DNA from: Apoderus coryli
Lineage: Eukaryota > Arthropoda > Insecta > Coleoptera > Attelabidae
Reading direction: 5' to 3'
Assembly (NCBI GenBank): GCA_911728435.2
Contig: OU452198.1
Coordinates: 41,631,902-41,695,901 of the forward strand
Length of the DNA: 64,000 nucleotides
Shown here: piece after piece, positions 10,886-22,139 of the stretch
Numbering within the stretch: position 1 is the first letter of the stretch
How the letters are laid out: each line of letters opens with the position of its first letter
Notes under the pieces: generated by a model
What the model was told of the DNA's origin: nothing
Databases searched by the model: none
Seen by the model: the letters and a program-made list of their open reading frames with translations, nothing else
Program-made: the position numbers and the translations under genes

Positions 10886-11399
10886 TGACAAACTACTTTA
10901 CAATTAAAATTAAATTTTACATACACATACAAAAGAAAATAAAACTGAATCTTGTTAAAGAATTCATAAAAGACACACAAAAAAATATATTCGAGTTGAT
11001 TTATTTCTATTATAAAAATATTTTTGTATTTAAATTTGACTGTGCGTGAAAGAACAGTCAAATCAATGAGTTACACAAGTCCAGCGAAGTCAAGAACAAT
11101 TATTTTATCGGCTTATGAGGTTATGATTACAGTTTTTTTTGGGATGCGGACAAAGCCACCTCATCTGGTGAATAAAAAATCTTATTTCATTATGACAATG
11201 CACCCACATATCTGCATCGCTGTGATGGAGAGCGAATATTTTTGCTGCCTTTATAAATCCGGGAAAAAAGGCCCCAGACAACTGCTTTGCACTATTTATT
11301 AGTAGTACATGACAGAGACGCCAGAGGCTCTAAAACCTATATAAAATAAACAATGTAACGTGGCGTCATCTAATGGAATACTGTTCAATTACTGGTCAG
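10886..11399. other. No recognisable gene
   Basis: Frames at 10765-11061 (minus) and 11024-11302 (plus) overlap each other and match no family I know. I see no repeat structure here. Confidence 0.4.
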
Positions 11400-11661
11400 A
11401 TGCATATCTGTTCGTAGCTAGATAACGAGATAGTTGGAACTGTAGAAATTTTATTAAAGAATGACAGAAATTGAAGCGAATATAAAAAAAATCGGTTGTG
11501 TCGCCCCAAACCTTTCCCGACAATATTTACTTAATATAAGCAAAAATACATGACCTGCGTAATGAAACTGAAATTTCATAATAATTATTATTATAATAAT
11601 TGTATTGTTTTCATTATTTCCAATAAACTAACTACTTTATTCAAAAATTAGAAAAAAAAGT

Positions 11662-11732
11662 ATTGCCAGAGCTGGGATTTGAACCCATAACTTTCCGCAT
11701 GCGAAGCGAACACTCTATCAATGACGCTACAA
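11662..11732 (-). other. tRNA-Ala-like pol III module (not a functional tRNA)
   Basis: The minus strand has a box A-like TAGCGTCATTGATAGAGTG, a tRNA-Ala-like anticodon arm (loop TTCGCAT, Ala CGC), and box B GGGTTCAAATCCC. The acceptor stem does not pair, so it is a repeat-embedded tRNA relic rather than a gene. The related copy at 48505-48575 has the loop TTTGCAT (Ala TGC). Confidence 0.65.
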
Positions 11733-11926
11733 AAGCCTCTTTGAAAATATTGTATTATTGCAATAAGAAAGGTTCCAACTACCAAACTGGTGAAATTTCA
11801 AACGCAATTTTCTCGAGAATTATGGGGGCAAAAAAATTTTGGCGGTAGTATCCCACCCCTATCACACTGCTAAAGCGATTTCAATCAAAAACGAATGGGT
11901 TCATCCAAACTCATACACCAAATAAT

Positions 11927-12210
11927 AATATTAATAAATCGTCTTTATTTGCAAAGTAAATACATATTCATGTTGGGAAGTACCCAAGCAAAAAAACACA
12001 CACGACCACTAAAAAGGCGAAGTTTAGCTTAAAGCTACTCAACTTAACCTTAGAAGCAGCCAAAACAACTTAACAGAACATATGAATTTAATCAATACAA
12101 TATATTAGGCAAAACCCACGCAACTCCATCTCCCATGGACAGTAGCAAAAGAGAAAGGGAAAAAAACAAATTAAAACAATCAAATTCGAAATCGTGGCAG
12201 AATACATACA
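11927..12210 (-). mobile_element. LINE 3' terminus (UTR only)
   Basis: On the minus strand the sequence contains the hairpin-like AGCTTTAAGCTAAACTTCGCC and ends AATAAAGACGATTTATTA followed by ATT repeats. The same hairpin and end appear in the LINEs ending at 43035 and 48100. No coding sequence is retained. Confidence 0.6.
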
Positions 12211-12746
12211 GACACACAGACAGACAGACTTCCATCTGGAAAAGGAGTCAATCGTCTTAAGGAACTTCAAAATGGTTATATCCGTCTTTATCTCAATATT
12301 TTTTTAGCGCGTTCACAATAATACTTGTCTTAGTAAAATTTAGAAATTAAAATTTTCGGCGGCCCTGTTTTGAATAAAATTTTTATTGACTACATAACTA
12401 CATAATACTCATCTTTTAAAATTTGTTTGAACCAAAATAATGTTCTCTTTCATTCAATTTATAGTATATTTTATTTTGTTAGTTAAGTATGTAGTAGTCA
12501 TAAAATTGTTAAGAAAACATTGTTGTTGTTTATTGGAAAAGGATACCACAAAATCATTTTATTAGTTGACAAATGATTTTCTTTGTATTCAATATGGCAA
12601 GAAGGCCGTTTTCGAATACAGGGTGATCAAATATTTAACCGAAATCGCATGTCATATAATTTTGAAAATAGTTTTGGATTGTTTCGGCCTCTATATGGTG
12701 GGATATGCATTACTATGTGTATGTAGATGATACGTGTTTACATATA

Positions 12747-13290
12747 CCAGGGCTGCCTTTTATATTTCGGGATTAGGCAACCCTGGTGTTGCAATCTGGC
12801 AACTGACAGCTCTATCGTACAGTTGGACATTTTTGAGGTTATACGTACTCAGAACGTTTTGACATACGAGCGCTATTTGTGTTGTTTACAGTAACAACTT
12901 ACAACGTGGATTAACTCAGCAACAGTGCATGGATGAACTTCAATTTTTGGCGATGAAGCTCTATCAAGGACCAGTGTTTATCGATGGTATGGTGAATTCA
13001 ATCGTGGTCGTAGTTCACTCTAAGACGAATTTCGTCAAGGCCGTCTAAAATCAGTCGTTGTTCCGAAAACCATTGATGTTGTGCGCGAACTGATATTGCA
13101 AGATCATCGCATGTGACCTATCAAGAGATTGAGATAACCTTAGGCATTAGTGGGACCCGCATACATTTAATATTCCATAAACATTTGGCTGTCAAAAAAA
13201 TTTGTTCGCGTTGGAACCCACACAATTTGTCAATCGCTCAAAAAAAGTTGTTTTTGTTCTCTAATCCCGAAATATAAAAGGCAACCCTCG
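12747..13290 (+). mobile_element. Mariner (DD34D type) deletion derivative
   Basis: The ends CCAGGGCTGCCTTTTATATT and its inverted partner (AATATAAAAGGCAACCCTCG) are about 29 bp and flanked by TA (12745-12746, 13291-13292). Inside, broken frames encode mariner transposase N-terminal pieces such as VTYQEIE, LGISGT, HKHLAVKKICSRW and LSIAQKK. All sequence coding for the catalytic domain is missing. It is a 544-bp, MITE-like relative of the element at 59022-60131. Confidence 0.8.
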
Positions 13291-13302
13291 TATCTACTGT
13301 TG

Positions 13303-14612
13303 TATTGGGTCTGCCAGATAACTTTTTTTTTTTGAAAATGCTATAAAAGAAAAACTGCTGAATATTTTCTCAAATTTCTTTTTTTATTTGAAAGTACAAT
13401 CCTTCCGGTTAATAATGACAAATAATTTCATTCAAATGGCTGCCTCGGCTGGCCATGCAGTAGCCTACACGATCGGTCCAATTTTTAAGCACATTATCGA
13501 TTGTATGCAGCTGTATTTCACCAATGGCTTCACGAATATTGTCCTTTAAAGCGTCAATTGTCTCTGGCTTGTCGGCGTAACACTTATCTTTGACGGCACC
13601 CCACAAATAATAGTCCAACGGTGTCAAATCGCAGCTCCGAGGTGGCCAAACGACATCAGCTCTGCGGCTGATAATGCGATCTTCAAAAACAGGGCGCAAA
13701 ACATCGAGTATAGCTTCGGAACTGTGGCACGTAGCGCCGTCCTGTTGAAACCAAATGTTGCCAATATCCTCCTCTTCAATTTTTGTGAACAAAAATTCGT
13801 TCAACATGGCCCGATAACGATCGCCATTGACTGTAACGGCCACTCCTTGCTCATTTTCGAAGAAAAATGGCTCAATTATGCCTCCGGACCAAAATCCGCA
13901 CCAAACAGTGACTCGTTTTGGGTGCATCGGCTTTTCAATGTATGCGTGCGGGTTTTCTGTGCCCCAAATGCGACAATTTTGCTTGTTTACATACCCGCCA
14001 AGATCAAAATGAGCTTCATCTGAAAAGATGATTTTTTTGGCAAAATTGGCATCTTCTGTAAGTCGATCGCAGGCTCACTGAGCGAAGCGAAAACGCATTG
14101 GATGGTCAGTTGGCTTCAACTCCTGAACCAATTGGACTTTGTATGGCGTCATACCAAAGTCTTTACGCAAAATTCGTCTCAATGATGTCTCCGAAATGTT
14201 CAATTGTTGAGACCGACGGTGAATTGATGTTGATGGCGCTTCACGCACACTTTCTGCCACAGCAGCAATATTCTCGGGTGTACGCACTGTTTTTGGCTTT
14301 TCACGCTTTGGTTTATCGATGAGGATGCCAGTTTCTTTCACTTTTTTCACGAGATAACGAACATACGGAGCTGACGGTGCTTCTCTTCTTCCAAAATCCG
14401 TACGCAATTTTCGCACACATTCTGCAACATTACCATGATTTTCAAAGTAATGTCGCAATATTTCCCAGCGTTGTTCAAGCGTATACACAACCATATTCGT
14501 TCAGCGGAAGGATAACTAACTAATTATCTGTCAAATCAGATATGAGCTAAGTGTTACCCTTCACGAAATAAGCACTAGTTGAAGAAAAAAAAACGTTAGA
14601 TGGCGGATATAT
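13303..14612 (-). mobile_element. Tc1/mariner-type element of the DD41D group, inactive
   Basis: The transposase pseudogene 13409-14494 lies inside. Candidate ends are GGGTCTGCCAGATAAC near 13308-13323 and a diverged inverted counterpart, GTTAGATGGCGGATAT near 14593-14612. These match only partly, so the limits are approximate. Confidence 0.5.
13409..14494 (-). pseudogene. DD41D transposase with one in-frame stop
   Basis: A 361-codon frame starts MVVYTLEQRWEILRHYFE and ends at 13409. It is broken only by TGA at 14075-14077, just before ACDRLTED, a position where the family has a coding residue. The N-terminal HTH region is followed by FSDEAHF (first D), WFQQDGATCH (second D) and SCDLTPLDYYLWG (third D), with 41 residues between the last two, which is DD41D spacing. 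Everything else is open, so inactivation appears recent or minor. Family comparison: the mariner-related rosa and VS groups share this spacing. Confidence 0.85.
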
Positions 14613-14619
14613 CTCACTG

Positions 14620-15590
14620 TGCTTAAATGTAGGGCGATATTGTAGATGGGCAACGACTATGATACTTTGACGAGCTCATAATAAGAGCGAAACGAATTCG
14701 TCAGTATCTGTCGACCCATGCCTCGGTCTGCTTCTACTGAATTAGACTGCCCTGCTAAATTAAACAAAATCCCTTGTGTAAGTAACACCAAGTAATTGAG
14801 TTGATGTTTTTGTGTTTTGAATTTTTATAAAAATTCTTAAAACCCAAGAAACGTTCTTTCTTATTTATTTTTATAAATCCTATATAATAATAGTAATCGA
14901 TCAGACTTTGCTATGCCTACACACGCTCCTAATAAAATATTTATGCCATCTTTGTGTCCCAACATTGAAACGTGAACATGTGGAGAGAAGTGAAAAAAAA
15001 AAAGCCAGAGATTCAGCTTGAATAATACAAAAGAAACCGCTGTTTATGTAAATAAGATCAAAACATAACGAGTTGTAGACAACAGCTAAAGGTAACGACT
15101 GACTGACGCTTATGACGTTCTATTCAATTCTATGGCTTCACGAATGTGCAGGGATGTACCTCAAGCAATTTCTTACGAATATTATACAATAATTGTTATA
15201 ATATATGAAGTAAATCCATAGTAAAAATACTTATAAACGCAACCAAATTACTTTTTAAAGGTAATTTCGGTGGCTTATAGAAAATTGAAAGACATGTTCT
15301 TGTCGAATTTTGCGCAGAACATAAAATTCTTTGTGGAAGTTGATCGTGTTATGGGAAACAAAGTACAAAGGTCTTCCAGACAGTAAATAACGTTTTGACG
15401 CATAAATAGGTAATCCAACACCATTCATATCAATGTGAAACTTTATTTACAAAAGCACTGAACCTTCATCTACATGTCAGAGCAGTTCCCATGGTTATAA
15501 AGATACTTTTTGTAATGTGGTACAAGTTTTCATTGATATGTATGCTCAAGTGCTTGTGAATTTCTCTGATAGCCAAGTGATCATAAGGGC
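14620..15590. other. No recognisable gene
   Basis: AT-rich sequence with no long frame, no paired inverted repeats and no similarity to other parts of the window that I could see. Confidence 0.5.
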
Positions 15591-15599
15591 TCTAAGCTC

Positions 15600-16200
15600 A
15601 ACAAGATCCACACCAAGGGCAGTGTGGAATTGTTAAAACAGATTCTCTGATATCGGGAGAAACAATTATCTGACCCTGATCAGGATCACTGGCGGACCAG
15701 AATCCGTAATTGACAAAAGGCCACTACTAAATACACGCTTAATACCTGGATGACAGAACTTTTGGCAAAATCATCCAGGGTTGGCACATTCGAAGGAGTT
15801 TATAAATCCATTGAAATCGAGAGCAGATATAGCAAATTATATACACTGGCCACTGCCGTTTCATTCATCTCTCGAGGTTGGGCGTTTTGGAAAGCCCCGA
15901 ATGCCGATTATGTCAGGATGATGATATACTACGAAACACGTTATGTTCTTGCTCAGCTGTGGCTAGAGCTAAATTCGCATTATTCGATGAATAGCGAGCT
16001 CATCCAGCGAAATAATCTGGTGGGGCGAGCCACAATAGACCCTCGAGTAGTGGTAGTGGAGGGTCCGGACTGACCCACTCAGTTTGAAGCGACACATTGA
16101 TTCGGGCCTTACCTTAAACGTTCGTTTCTTGCTCCAGACACCAGAATGTTATTTGTCGACAAGACTTTCTAAACAATCTGTGGTATTCCATTTTCCTGAA
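15600..16200 (+). pseudogene. Possible RNase H region of a non-LTR retrotransposon
   Basis: The open frame 15750-16073 (107 codons) and its flanks resemble a decayed RNase H domain of an I/R1-type LINE: SRVGTFEGVY in the place of SGVGAGVY, NADYVRMMIYYETRYVLAQL in the place of the strand that carries CTDS, and RVVVVEGPD in the place of VWVPGH. The catalytic residues are not preserved. This is a pattern reading only. The frame could be fortuitous. Confidence 0.35.
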
Positions 16201-16332
16201 CAGCAGTATAGATTGAATTGAGATTTGAGGTATTTTTAAGGTTACAGTGGAAGCTTGCCTAAGGTTAATAAATAATTTAACGGATAACAGACATTGTCGT
16301 TACTGGACAAACAAAAAACCATCTAAATTTCA

Positions 16333-16372
16333 GCCAACGTTTCGTTTACGCAAATTTCCTCAGGGCCTAATT
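16333..16372 (-). ncRNA. Degenerate Penelope-type hammerhead
   Basis: On the minus strand: GGCC (stem I), CTGAGGA (core with one change from CTGATGA), a weak TTT-GCGT-AAA stem II, CGAAAC, GTT and GGCT, which can pair with the 5' GGCC. The layout is right, but the core mutation should block cleavage. Confidence 0.4.
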
Positions 16373-17025
16373 GGTCCAATACCGACAAATTATTAGTTTT
16401 CAGTTTAAGCCATACTCAGAAACCTTTTAATTTGTTAATTCTTACAGACCTGAAAAGAAGAAAGACATTCATTTCGCTAAAATATTTAGTCCAGTCCATG
16501 CAATTAGGATTATATAGCAAAATCTAATGTAGTTGAAAAAATATAAAACAAAACATCGCTCAAACTATCGGATTAAATACCTACTTAAATGTATTCAGGT
16601 TATAACAATTACTTAGCACATTATTTTATGAAAGTGATATTATTATGATACATGAAACCTACTCATACTAGTATGTTAAGTATAATTCTCGTGAGGAGAA
16701 TGACGGATAAGGATTAGCAACATAAATTAGACAGTTTTTTGTTATGTTAGTTTCCTAAGTCGATGCTAGTGACGACCTGGACTGGTACCATTGCCATGAT
16801 CGGTTTACCATTATGGGGTTCATGAAATGAGTCCGTTGGTCCAGTATAATCCAGAAGTGCTAGTGCTAGTGAAGGACAAATGGATAATTTTTTACTAAAT
16901 ATAGTAACCAATCAAATTACTTAATTTTAAGTCATGTATCAAATTCCAACCAATCACCTCTAGATTACAACGATAATACCCTACATGTGGTGTTTTCAGT
17001 TTGGTGTTTTTTTTATTAAAAATTA
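16373..17025. other. No recognisable gene
   Basis: AT-rich spacer between the hammerhead relic and the Crypton. No coding frame or inverted repeat stands out. Confidence 0.45.
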
Positions 17026-17116
17026 ATTAATCGTCAAACTGACAACTGGTTTAAAAATGTCGCGAAGATTTGGTATTGCATCGTTAGATGCAATTAATGA
17101 TATTATATCTAATATA

Positions 17117-18356
17117 CAGGGTGTTAATTAAGTATCTGGCCAAACTTCAGGGGGTGATTCTTTGAGTGATTTTAAGGTAAAAAGTTCATATAAGCAGGTG
17201 TCCGGAAATGCATAGTTTTCAAGATGCAGGGTGTCAAAAAAATTTTTTTTTTTTACATTTATTCCAGTGGCGTCGCAAGGGGCAGTTTCACGAATAAAGA
17301 TAAAATACAACTTTTTGTCTCTTGATATTTTTTTATTTTTTTTGCATGTCCCTGAATAATTTAAAAAAACACTTGCACAGATAGAGCAGCAATGTGGTTC
17401 ATGCATGATGGGGCCCCACCTCACTTTAGCATCGTAGCACGGAAATTTCTGGATCAAACTTATGGAGGGCAGTGGATTGGTCGCGCGGGTCCACAGTCAT
17501 GGCCACCCAGGTCGCCAGATTTAAATCCTTTGGATTATTTCCTTTGGGGGCATTTAAAGTCCCTGGTTTATAAAACTCCAGTCAATACTGAAGCCGAATT
17601 ATGTCAGCGCATACGGGATTCATTCAATCAAATAAGACATACTCCTGGAATATTTCAGCGTGTTCGGCAATCGATGATAAGGCGAACTAATGCTTGCATC
17701 GAAGTTGAAGGTGGACATTTTCAACAACTATTATAAATTTATCTTTATTTGTTGTTATGTTGTTAAGTTCTTAAACGTTTTTTATTAAAAAAGTATTTTT
17801 TGTCAAAGTTTAATTAATAATACGGCTTTGTCTTGTCTTAGGCATTTATTTCCACCACTGAACTTCAATATTAGCAATAGTAAATAAGATTCACTTAGCA
17901 TTTTACTATTATAAAAAATACTGCCAAATCTCAACGAATTTGGGGTTCTCGAAAACGATGCAAGATACGAAAAAATTTCAAGAGACAAAAAAGTTGTATT
18001 TTTAATGGCTTCATCCAAAAATTATTTTTTTAATTTTAAAAAGTCAGTGGCGCACATTTTTTTTGTTATTTTTATTCGTGAACCTGCCCCTTACGCCGCC
18101 ACTGGAAGTCATAATCAACAATCAATTGATTCTAACTTAGCGTCTTATCATAGTCCATAATAATGCCAAATTTCAACAAAATCGGTCAACAGGTGTTTGA
18201 GATATTAATAAATAAATGTAAAAAAAAAATTTTTTTTAACACCCTGTATCTTGAAAACTATGCATTTTCGGACACCTGCTTATATGAACTTTTTACCTTA
18301 AAATCACTCAAAGAATCACCCCCTGAAGTTTGGTCAGATACTTAATTAACACCCTG
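17117..18356 (+). mobile_element. Mariner-type element inserted in the Crypton gene
   Basis: Ends CAGGGTGTTAATTAAGTATC and its inverse (TTAATTAACACCCTG) are flanked by TATA on both sides (17113-17116 and 18357-18360). The subterminal repeats are long (more than 200 bp, with indels). The Crypton frame reads through cleanly if TATA is kept once, which suggests the visible duplication is TATA or that TA was inserted within TATA with a further change. A related solo end lies at 361-778. Confidence 0.82.
17392..17736 (+). pseudogene. DD41D transposase, C-terminal third only
   Basis: The 114-codon frame begins at the second catalytic motif (MWFMHDGAPPHF) and continues through WIGRAGP, WPPRSPDLNPLDYFLWGHLK and the family's C-terminal EGGHFQQLL. 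Spacing between the second and third catalytic D is 41 residues. The N-terminal DNA-binding part and first catalytic D are missing, so the element is internally deleted and non-autonomous. Confidence 0.82.
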
Positions 18357-19590
18357 TATACCAAAAAATACAAACAAATCAAAAAAATATGTATGGAAAA
18401 TATTTCTCGAGTTTTGTGCGACCAGATTACGAGCTGAATGCTGAAACGAGTTTGCATACTTTGGCTAATATATTGAAATATTATGCGGTAAATATGACAA
18501 AAGCTGACGGAACTGAATATAAAGAAGCAACTGTAAAAACAATTTGGAATACTAAGAGTAGGTTACTCCAGGAAAAATACATCAATGACTTCAAAATTGT
18601 ATTCGACCCGTTTACCAGTGTGATATTCAAAAATGAGCGAGATGCAAGAAATGCAAAACGTAAAAGATTACAGCAGGATCCAAGCAAACGAAAATGCAGT
18701 TCATCAAATTTGAGTTCAAGTGATTTGGCTCGAATCATTGGATTATGGGATGAATGTACACCAGAAGATTTACAAAATTTTTTTTACCATATTGTAGCTG
18801 TTGAGTTAGCTTGGCGAGGTGGTGAACCAGCTGATGCTTTATAGATTATTTCACGATTGAGAAAAATAATGATGGAACGCCAACCGACAGAATTGAATAC
18901 AATCCAATATTCAGTAAAACATGCCAAGGAGGATCGAAAAGTTGTACAAATAGTAAGTGGCTTGTTCCAAATATTGCAAACGAAATTGCATGCCCTGTTC
19001 GGTTATGCCATAAATTATTGTCCAAAAGGGGGAAAAATATTACTTTCAGTCGCCTCTTCTTGAGACGAAATCGTTTCTGGAAATCCGAAAGTGACACATG
19101 GTTAGACAATATATACCGGTAGGCAAGAACACAATTAATATGTGGACCAAATCATCCGCGCAAGCTATTGGTTTGGACAATAAGTGTAAAAAGATATCCA
19201 ATCATTCAAACAGATCAACTGCAGTTAGCCATTTGGCAAATAAAGGAATTCCTGAACAGCAATTAATAAAAATAACAGGACATAGCAGCTCTAATTCAAT
19301 TAAACCGTACTTGAATATTAACCAAGAACGCCATGGTGAAATAATCAACACCATGCGAGGAATTTCTTCAACAGTGGAAATTAACAATCCGTCAACTTCA
19401 GCAAACTCTTCTTCCAATTTAACATTTACAATTCTACTTTTCACAACTGTAGTTTTAAATAAAAATGAATAATATTTGTTTAATTAAAACTAATACATTT
19501 TGTATTGAAAATTATTAAACGTCAGATTGACAATCAAATTTTTGATATCTACCAAGTAAAAAATTATCTTATCGAATACTCCTCGAGCCT

Positions 19591-19725
19591 TGATAAATAC
19601 TCAAAATTTTGTCATAGAGAATCCTTCAATCGAGTTGCTCAAGGATAATAGCCCAAGGCCACAGGCAACACGCTTTCGGCTTTCTCTATGACAAAATTAT
19701 CTCGGTATTATCAAGACCCTAGGGG
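19591..19725. repeat. Inverted repeat
   Basis: CCTTGATAAATAC...TTTTGTCATAGAGAA at the left is mirrored by TTCTCTATGACAAAATTAT...ATTATCAAGACC at the right, with a spacer of about 60 bp. It could be a small MITE. No target duplication was identified. Confidence 0.5.
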
Positions 19726-19759
19726 TATTACTACTGATAGTACGCAGTGGGTGAGTAGG

Positions 19760-20925
19760 TAAGTGCGTGATTTTTGTTTTCCACAATAATGCCAGTGTTT
19801 TATGGATTTACTTATACCAGCCAATGACAGGGCTCCATTTTTACTCAAAATCCGTCTCTACTTTTGCAAAGTTCCTGTGAAACAGAACTGACTAATAGTG
19901 TTTCACCATTTCTCTACCTTTCTCAGCATGAATTTTTGCATATAACTCTTCTGAAAGGCTCAGTAGTATGTAGGTTTTATCTTTTAGAAAACTATCGTTC
20001 AGCAGAATTCTTTTGCAGTTAAAAAAAAGCTACTGTTTCGGCACAAACCCATCATTCCTCCGCAGCTTAAATTGATTGCTTTGCTTGTCCTTGCCTCTGT
20101 GATATATGGTGGTGAAGTTTGATCTATAGTTATCCAACGAAGCTTCAAATTCCGAACAGGTTTGGGAAAAAACATTACAATTCGTTTGTTAGACAATGTG
20201 ACACAAAGCTTCAGACAGATTCCTCTAGTAACTCTACTCTCGAACTTTTTTGTGCGCCGCCTTTACTTGCTATTAAATAATTCAATTTAGAACATTTTTG
20301 GTCTCTTTTATGTTGTTCGAGAATTGTACGTGAGAAATCAAATGTATTTGTAATAGAATGGTATTTTTTAAAAGAGACTTTTGAAATTTAGGATTAGTTG
20401 AAAGTAGAGACTACATTTTATTTTATATTTAAAATGCAAAAAAAAGTAAGAAATCGAAGATTATCATCTCTAAAAATTATATTTTATAAGTTATTAAAGT
20501 TCTGCTGCAAACACCTGATTCACCCTGTATTATGCTTGAGGTCTTGTTTTCTCCATACAAATTGTATTCGAAATATCACCAAAACTATAAAAATGCAAGT
20601 CATTATTTAACACAAATTGACCACACAGCAGTTATTACTTAAGCTTTAGCATTTATAAAAGCATATTTTGTGAATATCTTCTATCTATCCACAAACCATG
20701 CCAAATTTATGAAATCTTTTGACTGAGCATTCCTAGTGTCTATAACTAAAGCATAATATTATTGATGGTTAGAAAAATATTAAAAACCACCAAAACTGTA
20801 CTATTTCATTGTTATGAACCATGTCCATAGTTAATTATTATAGGAAATATAGTCTTCTTAAAGTTATTTGCTCTTCTATCATTACAGGCTAGTAAGATGG
20901 ATCTAGTTAGTGCCCGCTGTGTCGA
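19760..20925. other. No recognisable gene
   Basis: Only short frames (for example 19999-20196 minus and 20398-20610 plus) without any recognisable motif. No repeat structure seen. Confidence 0.45.
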
Positions 20926-21478
20926 CGACAATGCATAGAAATCTTATATTATATATGTACTCTAGAATGCTAATTAAATCCAGCCGAATACTAAAAAGTG
21001 TAACGGGTATGCAGAGTTTTCACGATATACGCATGCTCCTCAGTATCTTATTTTCAGTACAGAGCTGCCATATTTAAAACTATTTTGTCGTTCGCCTTAC
21101 AGAATTTATGCGACATACCTATCTGTTTTATAAATAAATCCATATGTTGCGTCATACGAAACAGCTTGACAAAATCAAATAATTAAATGTTATCGGTAAA
21201 ATTGCATACTGTTTAGTTTTCAGCAATATGAACGAAACATTTTTTTCCAAATATTATTAAATTTAGGAGATTTCGCAACAGCGTCTGTTTTCGCAAATGA
21301 CGTTTCTCATAGTGGGAATATCTGTCAGAGTCGGCTTCACAACAATTCAGATAGGTTTTATAATTGAGTTATGGTTTTATTCGTGGTATATTTTAATTGT
21401 TGATAGATATATCTATTTGTGATTAAAATTGTTTTTAATATTTGTTATTTTGGTTTTAGTTCGTTTATTTAACAAACA

Positions 21479-22139
21479 ATGAGGTGTATAGTGTTGTGGT
21501 ATAAAAATGAGGGTCTCATTCCTGGTATTAAATATTTTCAGTAAGTTATTGTTTCGGGTTTCTAACAGTCTCAGTTTGAGTCAATATGATACCATTGACA
21601 TGATACTCATTTTTAGCTTGACAAAAAAAAGACATGATGTTTGGATGCGGGCATTGGGATCCTAGTACAGAAAATTTATGTAATGGGAATGCCATATGCA
21701 GTAAGCATTTCGCTGCAGAAGATATCATTTGTAGAGAAGACGGCAAGAGGATCACCCTCGTACCCGATGCAGGTTCCAAACTTTTGTTGAAAAGAAGAGA
21801 TTATGTAAATGAGAGTGGAAGTTAAATTCTTAATCGTATGATATCAAGACACTGTTTACTTAAAAGCAGTCTGTCAAAAATGCATGATATGTATGGCAAG
21901 AATATATTTCCTACGTTGTGTAGGTATACAAAGTTCGTTTGAATTCTGTTGTTAAACTGGAATATACTTAATTATAGAATCCTCCATGAAATTGCTGAGA
22001 ATACAAGTTCTACCAACCATGTTTTGTCACAAAATACTATTGCGAGTAGTACGGATGATATGGATGTGGTTTACATGGACACGGAAAATATTTGTGAAGT
22101 CACTGTTTCTTGCACCCCTTCTTTGAAGGCTGTAGAGAG
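21479..22139 (+). pseudogene. THAP-like 5' exons of P-type transposase, copy 2
   Basis: Same three blocks as copy 1. Block 1 (21479-21540, donor GTAAGT) reads MRCIVLWYKNEG, so the second cysteine of the zinc finger seen in copy 1 is lost here. Block 2 keeps GCGHWDPSTEN and ICSKHF but has DAGSKLL where copy 1 has DAVPKLL, so the AVP landmark is changed. Block 3 ends at GAGAG/GTAAGA, open throughout. The differences suggest no selection on the protein. Confidence 0.6.

Larger units (their letters stand above)
11400..12310 (-). repeat. Dispersed repeat with a tRNA-like module, copy 1
   Basis: Blocks shared with 48490-49030 include AACTGGTGAAATTT, TAAAGCGATTT...AATGGGTT, CTTCCATCTGGAAA and CTTCAAAATGGTTATAT...GTTCACAATA. 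In this copy a LINE 3' end (11927-12210) interrupts it. The tRNA-like part lies at the low-coordinate end on the minus strand. I infer a SINE-like or composite family with a pol III-type head in an unusual internal or downstream position. Confidence 0.6.
17057..19472 (+). pseudogene. Crypton-type tyrosine recombinase, interrupted and frameshifted
   Basis: The frame starts MSRRFGIASLDAINDI, is cut by the element at 17117-18356, and resumes IPKNTNKSKKYVW. An N-terminal core-binding region (DYELNAETSLHTLANIL, LLQEKYINDF, FKNERDARNAKR) leads to the C-terminal catalytic region with HSNR (H-x2-R), ITGHS (H) and KPYLNI (Y) in the order of a tyrosine recombinase active site. This enzyme class cuts and rejoins circular intermediates. 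Frameshifts occur near 18420 and 19120 and a stop at 18842-18844, so it is dead. The region between 18845 and 19090 is readable in another frame (YFTIEKNNDGTPTDRIEYNP). Confidence 0.78.
17026..19535 (+). mobile_element. Crypton (tyrosine recombinase transposon), inactive
   Basis: It encloses the recombinase pseudogene at 17057-19472. Cryptons lack terminal inverted repeats. Here short direct repeats, ATTAATCGTCAAACTGACAA (17026-17045) and ATTAAACGTCAGATTGACAA (19514-19533), flank the coding region and may mark or neighbour the ends. A mariner-type element is inserted near the start of the gene. Confidence 0.6.

Noticed and set aside
11662..11732. Functional tRNA-Ala gene
   Set aside because: The acceptor stem does not pair and the surrounding repeat recurs at 48.5 kb. 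The same applies to 48505-48575.
11663..11848. Frame beginning MPELGFEPITFR as a protein gene
   Set aside because: It is read antisense through a tRNA-like box B. Such peptides are typical artefacts of tRNA-derived repeats.
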